Below are positions 1 to 11,094 of a DNA stretch of 64,000 bases, one piece after another; position 1 is the stretch's first letter, and each line of letters starts with the position of its first letter. Where the stretch lies: the NCBI GenBank assembly GCA_009193035.1, contig SWDT01000185.1, positions 141,845-205,844 on the forward strand, read 5' to 3'. The position numbers were made by a program, and so were the translations under genes. This DNA comes from Halicephalobus mephisto (taxonomy: Eukaryota > Nematoda > Chromadorea > Rhabditida > Panagrolaimidae). The notes beneath the pieces were generated by a model. The model searched no databases, was not told the origin of the DNA, and saw only the letters and a list, made by a program, of their open reading frames with translations.

Positions 1-138
1 GGGACTGTCCTTTGTTTTATACTTATGATAAGATAAACATGCTTCGAATTCACTAAATAGAAAAGGTCAATGGTTTTCCGTCTAGTCACGGAGCTTCAAG
101 GTGTCACAATACCACTGACACCCTTACCATTATTACCA

Positions 139-395
139 CAGACAGGAACAAAAGGAAGAAGTATGATTTTTGTTTTGGTCGTGGATTGATGACAGGAACT
201 TAAGTCCAAGAAAGTTGTTTGTAAAGTCGGAATTATGTACTCGAACTCAAAAATATTACGATTATTATGTTTATTATGTTGATTTGGAATTCATTTTGTT
301 TTTCACACACCAAATCTCACTGAATCTTGGGATATTATATAATTCTATTCCGAATTCAAATATCTACAAATCTTGCAAATCTCGCAACTGGATCT
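139..395. mobile_element. Dispersed repeat copy (family shared with 35.4-36.0 kb)
   Basis: About 220 bp from 170 on is nearly identical to 35750-35965, and the block at 142-178 matches 35450-35486. In this copy the two blocks are adjacent; at 35.5 kb they are separated by about 265 bp, so one copy has an internal deletion or the other an insertion. Short open frames here do not look like a maintained gene. I see nothing recognisable in 1-138. The class of element cannot be named from the sequence. Confidence 0.6.
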
Positions 396-841
396 TCGTG
401 TGTCGAACATCAAAAATTAAACTTTTACTTTGGATTTTTTATTTACTTGAGCATTTTTGAAAACTGAATCAACACTTATTTTCCTTAAAAATTGGTTTAT
501 ATGGCCTGTACAGCAGTTGTCCTCAGCGACATTTGCTCCTGTTTTTCTTTTTTTCAATCTTTACTAATTTGAAATTCTTTTTTTCTTAATTAACTGAGAT
601 ATCGAGTTAATTTAAATGTAAAAAAATCAATATAAAAACGAAATAAATGAGATAAATATTGCGGAACAAAGAGGAGCAAATTTTATATGGCTGTTTATAT
701 GAAATTTTTCGAAATGCGACTGAGCAACGGGCACAGAACGCCAAGAACGCCATAGATTGCGTCTTCGACGTCGTTTATGAAATAAATTCCGATTTTTACA
801 TTATTTCGTATTTTTTATAACCTATATTACTTTATGTAAAA

Positions 842-2228
842 ATGACTGACAGTGACGACGACTACATGTCGGAATCTATTCTGGGCGTTATACCGGATGT
901 TAGACCAGGTAATTTTTATTTTTTACGTAAATTTCTAATTTGGTTTGATTTTTTAGGAATCGCCAGAAGTCAAGCCCACAAAAGAGCCCTCGGGATCTGT
1001 GCCAGAGGTGAATCCGCAGCTGAAGCCATGAGGGCCATGCCCAAAAAAGCGGATTTGGAGAAAATCCGGAGAGAAGAAGCCCTGGCGAAACCTGTAGGAG
1101 AAGAATCCAGAGGATTTTCATTGTTGACGAAGATGGGATACAAGCCTGGAATGACGTTAGGGAAACAAAAAGAAGGATGTAAGTTTAAATTTTATAAAAT
1201 TAAAATTTCCCAGAAATTTTTAAAATTTCGAAATTTTTCAGAACGGTTTGAAAATTTAAAAATTTCTAATCTTCCAAAAATTCGTATGAAATTTTAGAAC
1301 TTTCTCGAGTTTTCAGAAGCTTATATAAAATCCTAGATCTTTTGAAAAGTTTCTGAAATTTTATTGAATTTTCAGAAACTTATGAAATTTTAGAACTTTG
1401 TAGAATTGTTCAAAAGCTTCAGGAAGGTTGTATAACCTCGTCGAAGGTTCTCGAATTTTAAGTTTTTCTTCAATCTATTACTAAACTCGGAAATTTCCCA
1501 AACTTTCAGGATTTTCTGAAATCCTTTGAAAGCTTCAAAAATCTCTAATTTTAGAAATTTGCATCTAGATGATTATATAAAAACTTTCATTTTTACTTTT
1601 TAGAATGTTTTAAGCTTTATATAACGTTTCAGCCGATGCGTTGGCAGAACCACTAGAAATCAATGTAAAATTAGGACGTGGTGGAATCGGGATTGAAACT
1701 GAAGAAAAGGAAGAACAAAAAGTTCGAGTAGAAGCTCATCTGAAGCAAATGAAGGAAATAGTGGCGAAACAAGAAGAACTTTTGGTCGATTACAGAAAAC
1801 GAAAACGGGCAACAGTTGATGTCAAACAGGTGTCCGGAGATTTATGGAAGATGAGGAAAGCTTGTCAAGAGCTGGACATCCAAATCGGATTGGATATGCC
1901 TTCGGTGTCGTGGTACTGGCCGATTTACAAAGACAGAACAGGCGAAATTCATGAAGAACCCCAATCCTCCAAATTTCGGAGCAGACGGTTCCAAGTAGAA
2001 GACGAAAAAGAAATCAAATACGTGTATGCTAACGGAAAAGAATCTCTTCCAGAAGTCAACTTGGAAGATCTAGATGATGACGAATTGACTGATAGATTGA
2101 ATTCTATGGTTGAATACCTCAAAAAAACTCATAATTATTGTCATTGGTGTGGAGCTAAATTTGATACTTTGAAAGAAATGATAGAACAATGTCCCGGAAC
2201 TACCCGGGAAGCTCATGATGAATTATAA
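842..2228 (+). CDS. GPATCH11: GPATCH11-like G-patch domain protein
   Basis: Three exons, 842-908, 957-1178 and 1633-2228, join in phase to give 294 residues, close to the vertebrate GPATCH11 (CCDC75) length. The start ATG opens MTDSDDDYMSES, which matches the acidic DDYMS.S start of the family. The G-patch core spans the exon 2/3 junction (GFSLLTKMGYKPGMTLGK, then the conserved NVKLGRGGIG). A charged coiled-coil-like stretch follows (about 120-180). The C-terminal DUF4187-type module contains CHWCGAKF and ends CPGTTREAHDEL, a Cys pair followed by Cys and His. Family members are nuclear; G-patch proteins typically activate DEAH RNA helicases, and GPATCH11 has been linked to splicing and kinetochores. 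Introns are 48 bp (a multiple of three, so the frame also reads through it) and 454 bp. No TATA box or acceptor is evident just upstream. Confidence 0.93.
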
Positions 2229-2783
2229 AAATCTGATTTTTATTTGAAAATGGACAAATCGCTCTCGATTTGATATTTTTTATTTAGTATTTTATAGATT
2301 ATTGAATTTTGTAGAATATTTTAGGATTCTGGAGTATTGCAATTCTGTAAGAATTTTTAGGATCTGATGAGAAGTTTTGAGATTTTGTAGAAATTTCTGA
2401 GATTTTAGGATATAATGGAAATTTCTAAAATCATAAGAATTTCAGGAATTTTTAAAAATACGATAAAACTTCTGAAATCTTGTAGAAATTTCAGAGATAT
2501 TTTAGGATATAATGGAAATTTCTAAAATCATAAGAATTTCAGGAATTTTTAAAAATACGATAAAACTTCTGAAATTTTCCACATCCTCGTAAAAATTTCT
2601 AGAAATTTTCACAAATTAATAGAATGTTCTAAAATTTTTTAAAGCTTTAAAACCTTAGAAATTTCTGAAACTTATAACAACTTCTGGAATCTTTAGAATT
2701 TTCAAAACTTTTCAGAATCCTTTAAAATTTTCTAAAACCGCCAATTTTAAAAGTTTCTATTTTTTATAATAATTTTATTTTAG
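2229..2783 (+). repeat. Intergenic spacer with a 98-bp tandem duplication
   Basis: The spacer between the GPATCH11-like and CWF19L1-like genes has no open frame of interest. A block beginning near 2401 is repeated almost perfectly from about 2499 (offset about 98 bp; shared core includes GGATATAATGGAAATTTC). The rest is AT-rich text rich in AGAATTTT/GAAATTTC words. No clear promoter is seen, which fits co-transcription of the two genes. Confidence 0.6.
2769..2783 (+). promoter_or_regulatory. Splice acceptor abutting ATG (candidate trans-splice site)
   Basis: The sequence TTTATTTTAG ends exactly at the base before the CWF19L1-like ATG. A polypyrimidine-AG directly against a start codon, with no upstream exon encoding the same protein, is the layout expected for spliced-leader addition to a downstream operon gene in nematodes. 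A conventional 5'UTR intron is the alternative. Confidence 0.5.
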
Positions 2784-5716
2784 ATGTCGACTAAACCGAT
2801 CAAAGTACTGGCTGTGGGTGACGTGAATGGAAAATTCGAAGAACTTCTTAAAAAAATAACGATTGTGAACAAGAAATCTGGTCCGTTTGATTTGCTTGTT
2901 TGTGTGGGAGAATTCTTTGGTCCAGATCAAATCATGAATCAGAAGATAGCTTCAGGTGAAATTAATTTTCTCATTCCGACCTATATTTTGGGTCCATGTT
3001 GTCCTTCTACGTCCCAATTTTATCCAGATGAAAATGCAGAATTTTCGCCGAATTTGACATATTTAGGAAAAAAAGGAATTTTAAATTCTGCTTCTGGATT
3101 AACGATTGCTTACATGAGTGGAATCGAAGCCACAGGAGATTCAAATCGACAATTTGAATTTTCGGAGAAAAATGTAGATGATTTACTTTTGCCAGTTAGA
3201 TCTCAAAGTGGATTTCTTGGAGTGGATATTCTTCTGACATCCATATGGCCGGCTGAAGTAAGTTTTGTTTAATTATATAAAAATTAAAATTTTTACGAAA
3301 TTAAAAAAATTAATTAATTTTGATTTAAAATTTTTGATTTTTTAAAATTTGTTTTTTGGAAATTAAAAAATTAATTTTTACTGAAATTTTTGATTTTTTA
3401 AAATTTGTTTTTTGGAAATTAAGAAATTAATTAATTTTGATTTAAAATTTTGGATTTTTTTAAAAATTAATCAATTTTTATTGAAAATTCTGAAATTTAG
3501 TTTTTTAATTTGTTTTATGCGAGAATTTTAAAATATTAAAAAAATTAAAATTAATTTTTTAACAAAATTATCGCGATACTGATTTTTGGTGTTTTTAGAA
3601 ACTTTAAAATTAAAAAAGTTTATTTTTGTAATAAATTTTCTGATTTAATTTTTTTTGACTTTTACATAAAAATTAATTTTTTAAATTTTTATTTATTTAA
3701 ATGTTTTTAGGTGGCGAAATTTTCTCCAAATACTCCTATGAGGGAAATTCAAGGCTCGAAATTGCTTTCTAGATTAGCCACAGGCTTGAAACCTAGATAC
3801 CATTTTGCTGGACTTGGTTGTCATTACGAAAGGACTCCTTATAGAAATCATCGAGTTTTGGTCGAACCGGCTCAACATACAACTAGATTTATCGGTTTAT
3901 CTTCGGTTGGGAATTCTGAAAAAGAAAAATGGATATATGCTTTTAATTTAGTTCCAATGAGGAAAATTTCTAGAGATGAATTAACAGCACAACCTTCGAA
4001 TGCTTCGGAATTTCCATATATGGATATTTTGCAAGAATATGTTTTAAAAAAAAGAGAAGAAGACGCAAAAAAACCGGAAAATCAATTTTTCTTCGATGTT
4101 AATGCAGATTTGAATGAAGAAGATCCAATTGATCGAGGAGGTAGGAAAAGAAAACGTTTCGATGATGATAGACCGGCTAAACAATATATCCCAACAGATA
4201 AATGTTGGTTTTGTTTGTCGAATGTTAAAACAGAAAGACATTTGATTGTTGCTGTTGGTGAAAAAGCGTATTGTGCGATGCCTAAGGGTCCGTTGACAAA
4301 TGATCACGTTATGGTACTAAGTGTAGAACATGTTCAATCTATGGTTACGGCAGATGAGAAACTTAGAGATGAAGTTAGAAAATTTAAAGATGCTTTTTCA
4401 TTGATGACAAATGGTGATGGAAATGTGTTAGTTAGTTTTGAAAGAAATTACAAATGTTCACATATGCAAATCCAACTTGTGCCTGTTCCTAAATCTAAAT
4501 CCAAAATTTTAAAAAGTTCTTTCATGAATGCTGCACAATTGGCCGGAATTGAACTAACAGTAATGGACGAAAAAGATCAAGTTTGTTTTTTTACAGTAAT
4601 TAATATTAGATTTTTTTAATTTAAAAATTTTTGAAAATTACAAATTTATTTTAACTATTTTTATATGGTTATTTTGAAAGTCGTTCTATGTGGATTTTTA
4701 TTTTTTATAGAACTTTGAAATTTTAGATGTTCTTAAAATTAGGGGTTAGTCTTCAGAATGCAGCATTCTGAAGGTTAGTTTCTGATTTCAGGTTTAGAAT
4801 CTACAACTTTGATTGCATAATAAGTACTTGTGAATTAGTTGTAACTACAGAATAGGAATATAAACGTCTAGGACAGAAGTGTCGCATAACCAATTTTATA
4901 TATTTTTAAAGTTGAACAACAAGTACTTAGAATGGGGTAATTGAATTTGTAGATTCTGAATTTGAAGTCAAAATCAATAACCAACATTCAGAACCTTATA
5001 TTCCAACTTCAGATTCAGAATCTACGAGGTTCCGAATGTTAGTTATTGATTTTGGCTTCAGATTCGGAATCTATGAATTCTGTTGCATAATTACAAGTGC
5101 TTTTTGTTCAGTTATAATTATGAAATTAAGATATAAATCTTCAAGGCATAAATGTCTAAGATATCAATATTCCATAACCAATTTTATATTTTTAAAGTTG
5201 AACAATAAGTACTTAGAATGGGGCACTCGAACTTGTAGATTCTGAATCTGAAATCAAAATCAATAACCAACATTCGGAACTTCGTAGATTCTGAATCTGA
5301 AGTTGGAATATAAGGTTCCGAATCTTAGTTATTGATTTTGACCTTAGATTCGGAATCTACGGATTCTCGTGCTTCATTTTAAACACTTCTTGGTTGATTT
5401 TAGTCGTAAAACGGAGACACAAATGCTGCATAATCATTAATTATATACTTTTTAGGTTTGGGATTTGGTCTTTGAAGGTACACCGTACTTTTGTGTTGAA
5501 TTACCCGATGGAACAAGGTTGTTCACGAGACAAATGAATAAGTTTCCGCTTCAATTTGGTAGAGAAGTTCTGGCAGGTCCGAGTTTGCTGGATTGTGAAG
5601 AGAAAGTTGACTGGAAAAGTTGTGTTCTTGGAGAAGAAAAAGAAACAGAAATTGCGAAACAACTCAAAAATAAATTTAAACAATTTGATCCAAATGCGGA
5701 TTCAGATTCAGATTGA
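2784..5716 (+). CDS. CWF19L1: CWF19L1-like splicing/lariat-debranching-associated protein
   Basis: Exons 2784-3257, 3711-4580 and 5456-5716, all phase 0, encode 534 residues (human CWF19L1 is about 538). The N-terminal third is the metallophosphatase-like module (VLAVGDVNGKFEELL, DLLVCVGEFFG). Then comes GLGCHYERTPYRNH, an acidic/basic linker with GGRKRKRF, and the CwfJ_C_1 region starting DKCWFCLSNVKTERHLIV and continuing KGPLTNDHV..LSVEH. The HIT-like motif CSHMQIQLVPVP lies near the end of exon 2. Exon 3 holds the CwfJ_C_2 region (GTPYFCVELPDG, KFPLQFGREVL) and an acidic DSDSD tail. CWF19 proteins act late in splicing with the debranching enzyme at intron lariats. The gene follows a G-patch gene on the same strand. 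The last intron (875 bp) contains two fold-back repeats. Confidence 0.95.
4895..5375. repeat. Two tandem fold-back repeats in the last intron of the CWF19L1-like gene
   Basis: At 4955-5100 an arm ending in AATCAATAACCAACATTC is answered by an inverted arm containing GAATGTTAGTTATTGATT, with a loop of about 30 bp containing AACTTCAGATTCAGAATC. At 5233-5362 the same arms recur with the loop in inverted orientation (GAATCTGAAGTTGGAATAT). Both units are preceded by a shared block containing AGTACTTAGAATGGGG, so the unit of roughly 290 bp was duplicated in tandem. Confidence 0.75.
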
Positions 5717-6104
5717 TTGTTTTTGGATTCGATGAATCTTGTTGAATTAAATTTTAACTTTTTTAATTATTTGAAAGTTTATTTTGGATATATGAAATTT
5801 GTTTCCAAGGTGTTGGGGATTTGGTTGAAGATATGGATTCTTGGAAAAAAGTTTGAATTCAAAAATTGAAAGTTTTGAAAACCTGACAACTCTATGATTC
5901 ATCGGATTTAGGACTTGTCTCATTTAAAAATCGGATTTAATGAATTATATTAAATTTCGTTTTAATTGGAATTTAAATTTTTTTCGTTATAAATACTTTC
6001 AAATTATTTTTTCACTATTATTTGTAAGTTTATCTTCGAAAAGTTTATCGAAGAACTTGCTGGATACCGTAGTTTCGTCGAAATTAATAAAATTTACTAG
6101 TGTT
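5717..6104. other. Gene-free AT-rich DNA downstream of the CWF19L1-like gene
   Basis: The 3' flank of the CWF19L1-like gene. No exon-like frame with splice signals was found. A 139-codon open frame beginning at 5940 runs into the inverted repeat arm that follows and is most likely repeat-derived. Confidence 0.4.
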
Positions 6105-7575
6105 AGATCGTGGTTAGTAGTTCCTGATCCGCGGATAGATGAGATATATGTAAAACAACTTTATAGGGCCAAAAATACGAGATATAGAACAACTTTTACA
6201 AAAGTATTGCGCAATCTTAAATTCCCGCCAATGTACAATTGTAAATTTTCCTTTGGTCCTCAGGGTATTTCCCTTCGGCACCAACGCTGTGTGGCTTGTA
6301 CTCAAATAGATCGTACACAATCCAACAGTATGCGATATTGTGTCATTCTATATAAGTGACCAAATCATCGAAGTCTTTGTTTTTGGATTTCTTCTTTGAG
6401 TGTGAGGTGATTTTTACATCTTGTTCTGATAGTGTCATTTCTGAGATCATCAAGAAAGAAAATTCCTATATATAAAAAATCATAACTTTTTGCTCCGTAA
6501 CAATCGTCACATTTTTATAAATATTCAATTTTTTGAAGAAAATATAACTTAATAGTGATTATTATTATTTATTATTGCACTAAAAGTTACGTTTTTTGTG
6601 TAGTATTCTTCGTAAACATCACATTTGGAACTTTTCTAGTTTTTTAAGTCTGCTTTTAGTAGTACTTATCGTATCCAATGGTACTTGTTGCTTTCCGATT
6701 GTTGAGGTTAAAAAGGATGAATATATATATTCTCTTTGCTTGCAGAAAAAACACATTTCTTAGAGGAATTTAATACGTTTTTAATTTTCTCATTTTGTTT
6801 TTCTTTGGTTTTAGTTTTTCCTCCACTTTATAATTCCTAGTACTGACATCTATGATACTTAAAATCACAGCTAGTAGTCCTTTGTTTTTAGGATCTGGCA
6901 TTTGTATTCTGAGATCCAAAGCTCATATAGTCCCAAGAGCGACAGTAGCCATCATAGCTCGTACAGTTCAGTACTATTCGTCAAATAAGTTCACAGTTCA
7001 TTTGTATCTGCCTATCTCAACATGTTCATGAATTTTCTTCAATATAGTTCTGCGTTAAATTCAACAATGACCAATTATTTCAATGATCGAAGACAAGTGT
7101 TCTTAAAAATTGTCTGCTTGTCTCATTGTAAAAGACTAGACTTTTGCAGAAAACTTGTTTTTTTATCAACTTTGTTTAAAACACAAACATCAATTTACCT
7201 GAAGTGAAAGAATTCAAAGTTTTTGGTTTAATCCCATTTAGCAAATAGGTCAGAAGGTCGATCCCCAGGAAGTAAACAAGTAACGCTTCTTCTCATCAGA
7301 TTTAATCAGATTCCTGTCCTTCAGATGCAAGTTGAACGTTTGTTTCTGTTGGATTATGTACGATCTATTTGAGTACAAGCCACACAGCGTTGGTGCCGAA
7401 GAGAAATACCCTGAGGACCAACGGAAAATTTACAATTGTACGTTGGCGGGAATTTAAGATTGCGCAATAATTGTAATAGAGTTGTTTTGTATCTCGTATC
7501 TCCGGCCCTATAAAGTTGTTCCCACATATTTGTGTCTACATACGGATCCGGATTCCTCAGCGACGATCCAACAGT
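6105..7575. mobile_element. Element remnant bounded by about 220-bp inverted repeats
   Basis: The segment 6110-6330 is the reverse complement, with scattered mismatches, of 7355-7570. Shared words include CCCGCCAATGTACAATTGTAAATTTTCC on one side and its complement on the other (longer match truncated here). About 1 kb of AT-rich DNA lies between. A further related fragment lies at 18320-18420. Read from the right arm, the frame DLFEYKPHSVGAEEKYPEDQ is open and resembles DLLASLHSVGPGGKYPEE at 18.3 kb, so the arms may derive from a coding sequence. The internal block 6470-6620 matches 14545-14720. No transposase could be identified. Confidence 0.55.
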
Positions 7576-7990
7576 TTCTAAATATCTAATTTAAGCACTG
7601 AACTGTGATTGTTACTATCGTTCTTAGTACTGTATAAGCTCTACATTTTGGGATAAAACATCAGATCGTATAAGACAAGTCCAGCGAGCTCTGTGTATGA
7701 ACTATATAATTTAATCGAGTCCTTTGTCAGCATCAGATTCTTTTTCGCTGAGCATTTTTATGAACTTGAATCATCTTTAAATAAATTCAAAGTTGTTTTT
7801 TTATCTATATAATAATATTTTTCCTTCTTAATTGGAAATCAGGATTTCAAAAAATCAAATCCTCTGAAAATTTTGATCAATTTTACAGTATTATTTTCAA
7901 TACTTAGATTTGAAAGATTATCTCGGATTTATTTAATCCGTCTATTCCAAAGACTAAAAATTAAATTTTTACAAGTGCAAATTATTTGCA
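7576..7990. other. Unassigned AT-rich spacer
   Basis: No repeat copy or exon-like frame was recognised in this stretch beyond short AT-rich words. Confidence 0.3.
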
Positions 7991-9141
7991 TCAAAAAGTG
8001 ACTTTTTCCAAAAATCGAAAATTGGCCATTTTTGGTGTTTTTAATTTGTTCTGAAGACGTTCGGGTTTCTGTGAAATTTGGTTTTTCCGGAGGTCGACGT
8101 TGGAATCAGAACTGGTTTCCGAAAGATGCAGATTAGAATGTCCAAAATAATCAAAACTTTCGTCAAGATTCTTTAAACTTGCTTTGGTTCTTCTAGGTGA
8201 CAAATCAGGTTACAGATGACGAGGTTAAAATTCGAAAATGGTCCTTGAGGAATCAATTCACTTTGAATTTGTTTTTTTGGAAAAAGTGTTTTCAATATTA
8301 AATACACCATTATAAAAAGTGGGAATGAACGTTGTTAGAAAATTGTTCAGACACGAATTTTGGGAATTGTTGAAGAACTTTTCGAGTTTGACACAGTGTA
8401 CTGAATTCTGAAAAAATGTGTAATTTTTTGCTGGATTCTATAAAATTCTAGAAGTTTATATAAGATTATAGAAGTTTTTATAAGATTCTAAAAATTTATA
8501 AGATTCTAAAAATTTATATAAAATTCTAAAAATTTATATAAAATTATAGAAGTTTATGTAAGAATTTAAAATCTTATATAAAATTACACAAGTTTATATA
8601 AAAGTTTAAAAATTTATAAAATTTATAAAATTATAGAAGTTTATATAAGATTCTAGAAATTTATATAAAAATTTAAAATCTTATATAAAATTATACAAGT
8701 TTTTATAAAAGTTTAAAAATTTATATAAGATTCTAAAAATTTATAAAATGTATAAAATTACAGACGTTTTTATAAAAATTTAAAAATTTATAAGATTCTA
8801 GAAATTTATATAAAATTATAGAAGTTTATATAAGATTCTAAAAATTTATAAAATGTACAAAATTACAAAAGTTTTTATAAAATTTTATATAAGTTTAAAA
8901 ATTTATATTATAGAATTTTATATAAAAGTTTAAAATTTTAAAATTTTTCAGAAATTCCTCAATTTTCGAAAATTCTAAAAATTATAAAAGTTTATTATAT
9001 GAAAATTTTAAATAAATATGATTCTAAAAAATGAAATATTATGATTTCCACAATCAGAAATCTCTCTGGATTTCCTCGAGTGGATTCAAGTGGATTTGCT
9101 TCGATTCCTTCCGTGGGAGGACATGGCCACTTTTGTCTCAT
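7991..9141 (-). CDS. Possible small hypothetical gene, three exons
   Basis: The best part is the two-exon 3' end. Exon 8262-8407 is preceded by TTTTTTCAG and ends at a GTGAAT donor. Exon 7991-8192 is preceded by CACCTAG. They join in phase through a 69-bp intron, with codon AA|A. The joined peptide is hydrophilic (KRTKASLKNLDESFDYFGHS, then SSDSNVDLRKNQ) and ends at a stop. A possible first exon, 9052-9141 (MRQKWPCPPTEGIEANPLES...), is also in phase and has an AG 14 bases before the ATG. The intron between would be 644 bp of degenerate TTTATATAAAATT repeats. No family is recognised. The coincidence of phases and acceptors is the only support; it could be chance in AT-rich DNA. Confidence 0.3.
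8420..9040. repeat. Degenerate AT-rich tandem repeat
   Basis: A run of loosely repeated 20-35 bp words of the type AGATTCTAAAAATTTATATAAAATT. It would lie inside the first intron of the hypothetical minus-strand gene. Confidence 0.6.
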
Positions 9142-9179
9142 TTAGAAGCGATATCCTGGATGAATAGTCTTTGATCTAA

Positions 9180-10500
9180 TCCGGCCATTTTAGTTTTGGA
9201 ATTTTTATTTTTCAAATTTATTAAAATTAAATATTTTAAAAAATATAAATTTTTTCAAATTCATTAAAATTAAATATTTTATAAAATATAAATTTTTTTA
9301 AATTTATTAAAATTAAATATTTTATAAAATACAATTTTTTTAATTTGTAAATTGCGAAATTTTGTTTTTCTTTGAAAAAAATTTAATTTGATAATTTTTA
9401 AGAATTTTTGGAATTAAAAAAGTGGAATTGAAGAAATTTAATATTTTAGAAATTGAAATTGCAGATTGCGAAAATAGAAAGTTTTAAAAATTTCTTTGAT
9501 TTTAGAAATTTTAAATTTTTTTTGATTTTAGAAATCTCATTATAGAATTTTAGAATTTCTTTGATTTTAGAAACTTTAAAATTTTTCTGATTTTAGAAAT
9601 CCCACCACAGAATTTTAAAGAATTTTATAGTTTTAAAAATCATAGGAAATAAAATTATTAATTTTCAAACGTTACTTACATTTAAAGATTCTCCTCAAAA
9701 TTCTTCGAAAATTCAAAGACCAAAATTTGAAAAAAGTGATTTAAATGTTTCAAAATGGAAATAAACAGGTCTCACTAGACTCTAAAACTTAAGAAGGATA
9801 AAAAGTAGGTTTCAAATGGTTTTAAATCTTCCTCATGATTAAAAGTATTTTTAAAAAATCGTTCAAAATTTGATTATTTAAAAAATAAATAATTTTTACA
9901 TTTCTGTGGAAACTTCTAAAATATAGTTAATTTAGAAATTTTTAGATTATTTTAGAAATTTTAGAAATTTTTAGATTATTTTAGAAATTTTAGAAATTTT
10001 TAGATTATTTTAGAAATTTTAGAAATTTTTAGACTATTTTAGAAATTTTAGAATTTTCGAGAATCTCATGGAAAATTGAAATTTTCCAGAATTTTTTAGT
10101 TTTTAGAATTTTATGAAAGATTCTGAATTTTTTAGAATTCTACAGTAATTGTTAAGCTTTTCCAGAATCTCATGGAAGATTCTAAAGTCTTCTAGGATGT
10201 AATAGAATTTTCGAAAATCTTATAGAAGTTCCTAAAATCTTTAAAAATATTTTAGTTTTTAGAATTTTGTAAAAATTTTCGTCTTTCCAGAATTTCATGG
10301 AAGATTCTGAATTTTTTAGAATCCTACAGTAATTACCAGATCTTTTTACAATATTATGGAAACTTTCAGAATTTTATGAACGTTTTTGAAAATTTCTAAA
10401 ATCGTCTGAAATTCAGATTTCTTAAATTTTCTAAAAAAGTATAAATTTGTGTTTAGACAATTTTTGAAAATTTTTATTTTTTATTTTTTATTTTTTATTT
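9180..10500. repeat. AT-rich low-complexity stretch with short tandem arrays
   Basis: Contains several short tandem arrays: three near-copies of AAATTAAATATTTTATAAAA around 9200-9330, and four of TTTTAGAAATTTTTAGATTA around 9925-10040. No gene-like frame. A GTAAGT donor-like site on the minus strand near 9675 has no convincing exon attached. Confidence 0.55.
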
Positions 10501-11090
10501 TTATAACATCCTATTTTGAGTCCAAAATTTGCAGCAAAATGATTTTCGTGACATCACTGATTATCGGTTTTTAGCTACGTCATTTTGTTTTTTATTATGT
10601 TCATCAAAAACGCCCAAAATCCGAGTTTTTATCAATTCTTAAGTTCCTTGACCTCCTTCGATACATCCTTCAGGTCATATTTCGCCAAATTTGAATTCGT
10701 CATTTAACAAAAATCCTCGGATGGGAGTCGCCCAAAATGTGTTTATATAAAACATGCTTCTGTAATTTGACTGACCTCGAAAAATGTAAAAATTTTTTGA
10801 TTACATTTTTTTTCGCTAATTTCGTTTATTTTTGAATTTCGCAATCGGCTTTAAAACAAGTTTCACACGCCAGGTGCGGCTGTACTCGGAAATAACAAAA
10901 TTGAATTTTTTATATTTTTAATCCATTTTTTTGAATATTAATTCTCAGGTGTGATCATTACAGTTGACATGTGAACTTTTGTCTGGGTGGTTGAAAAAGT
11001 ACTTTTTTGCTATATTTAGAATTTAATTTTTTTTACCAAACACGTACATTTACTAACTTTGGAAATTTGAAAAAATTAAAAGATATATTG
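10501..11090. other. Higher-complexity intergenic DNA, no gene assigned
   Basis: Base composition is more even than in the flanks, but open frames are short. A minus-strand frame near 10850-10890 reads HLACETCFKADCEIQK and stops; it has no clear acceptor and no recognised family. Confidence 0.3.
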
Positions 11091-11094
11091 TAGT

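Noticed and set aside
5940..6359. 139-codon plus-strand frame as a gene
   Set aside because: Its 3' half is one arm of an inverted repeat also found at 7.4 kb and 18.3 kb, and the 5' half is AT-rich without a start context.
7250..7285. tRNA-like GGTCGATCCCC word
   Set aside because: No A box, acceptor stem or anticodon arm at the right distances.
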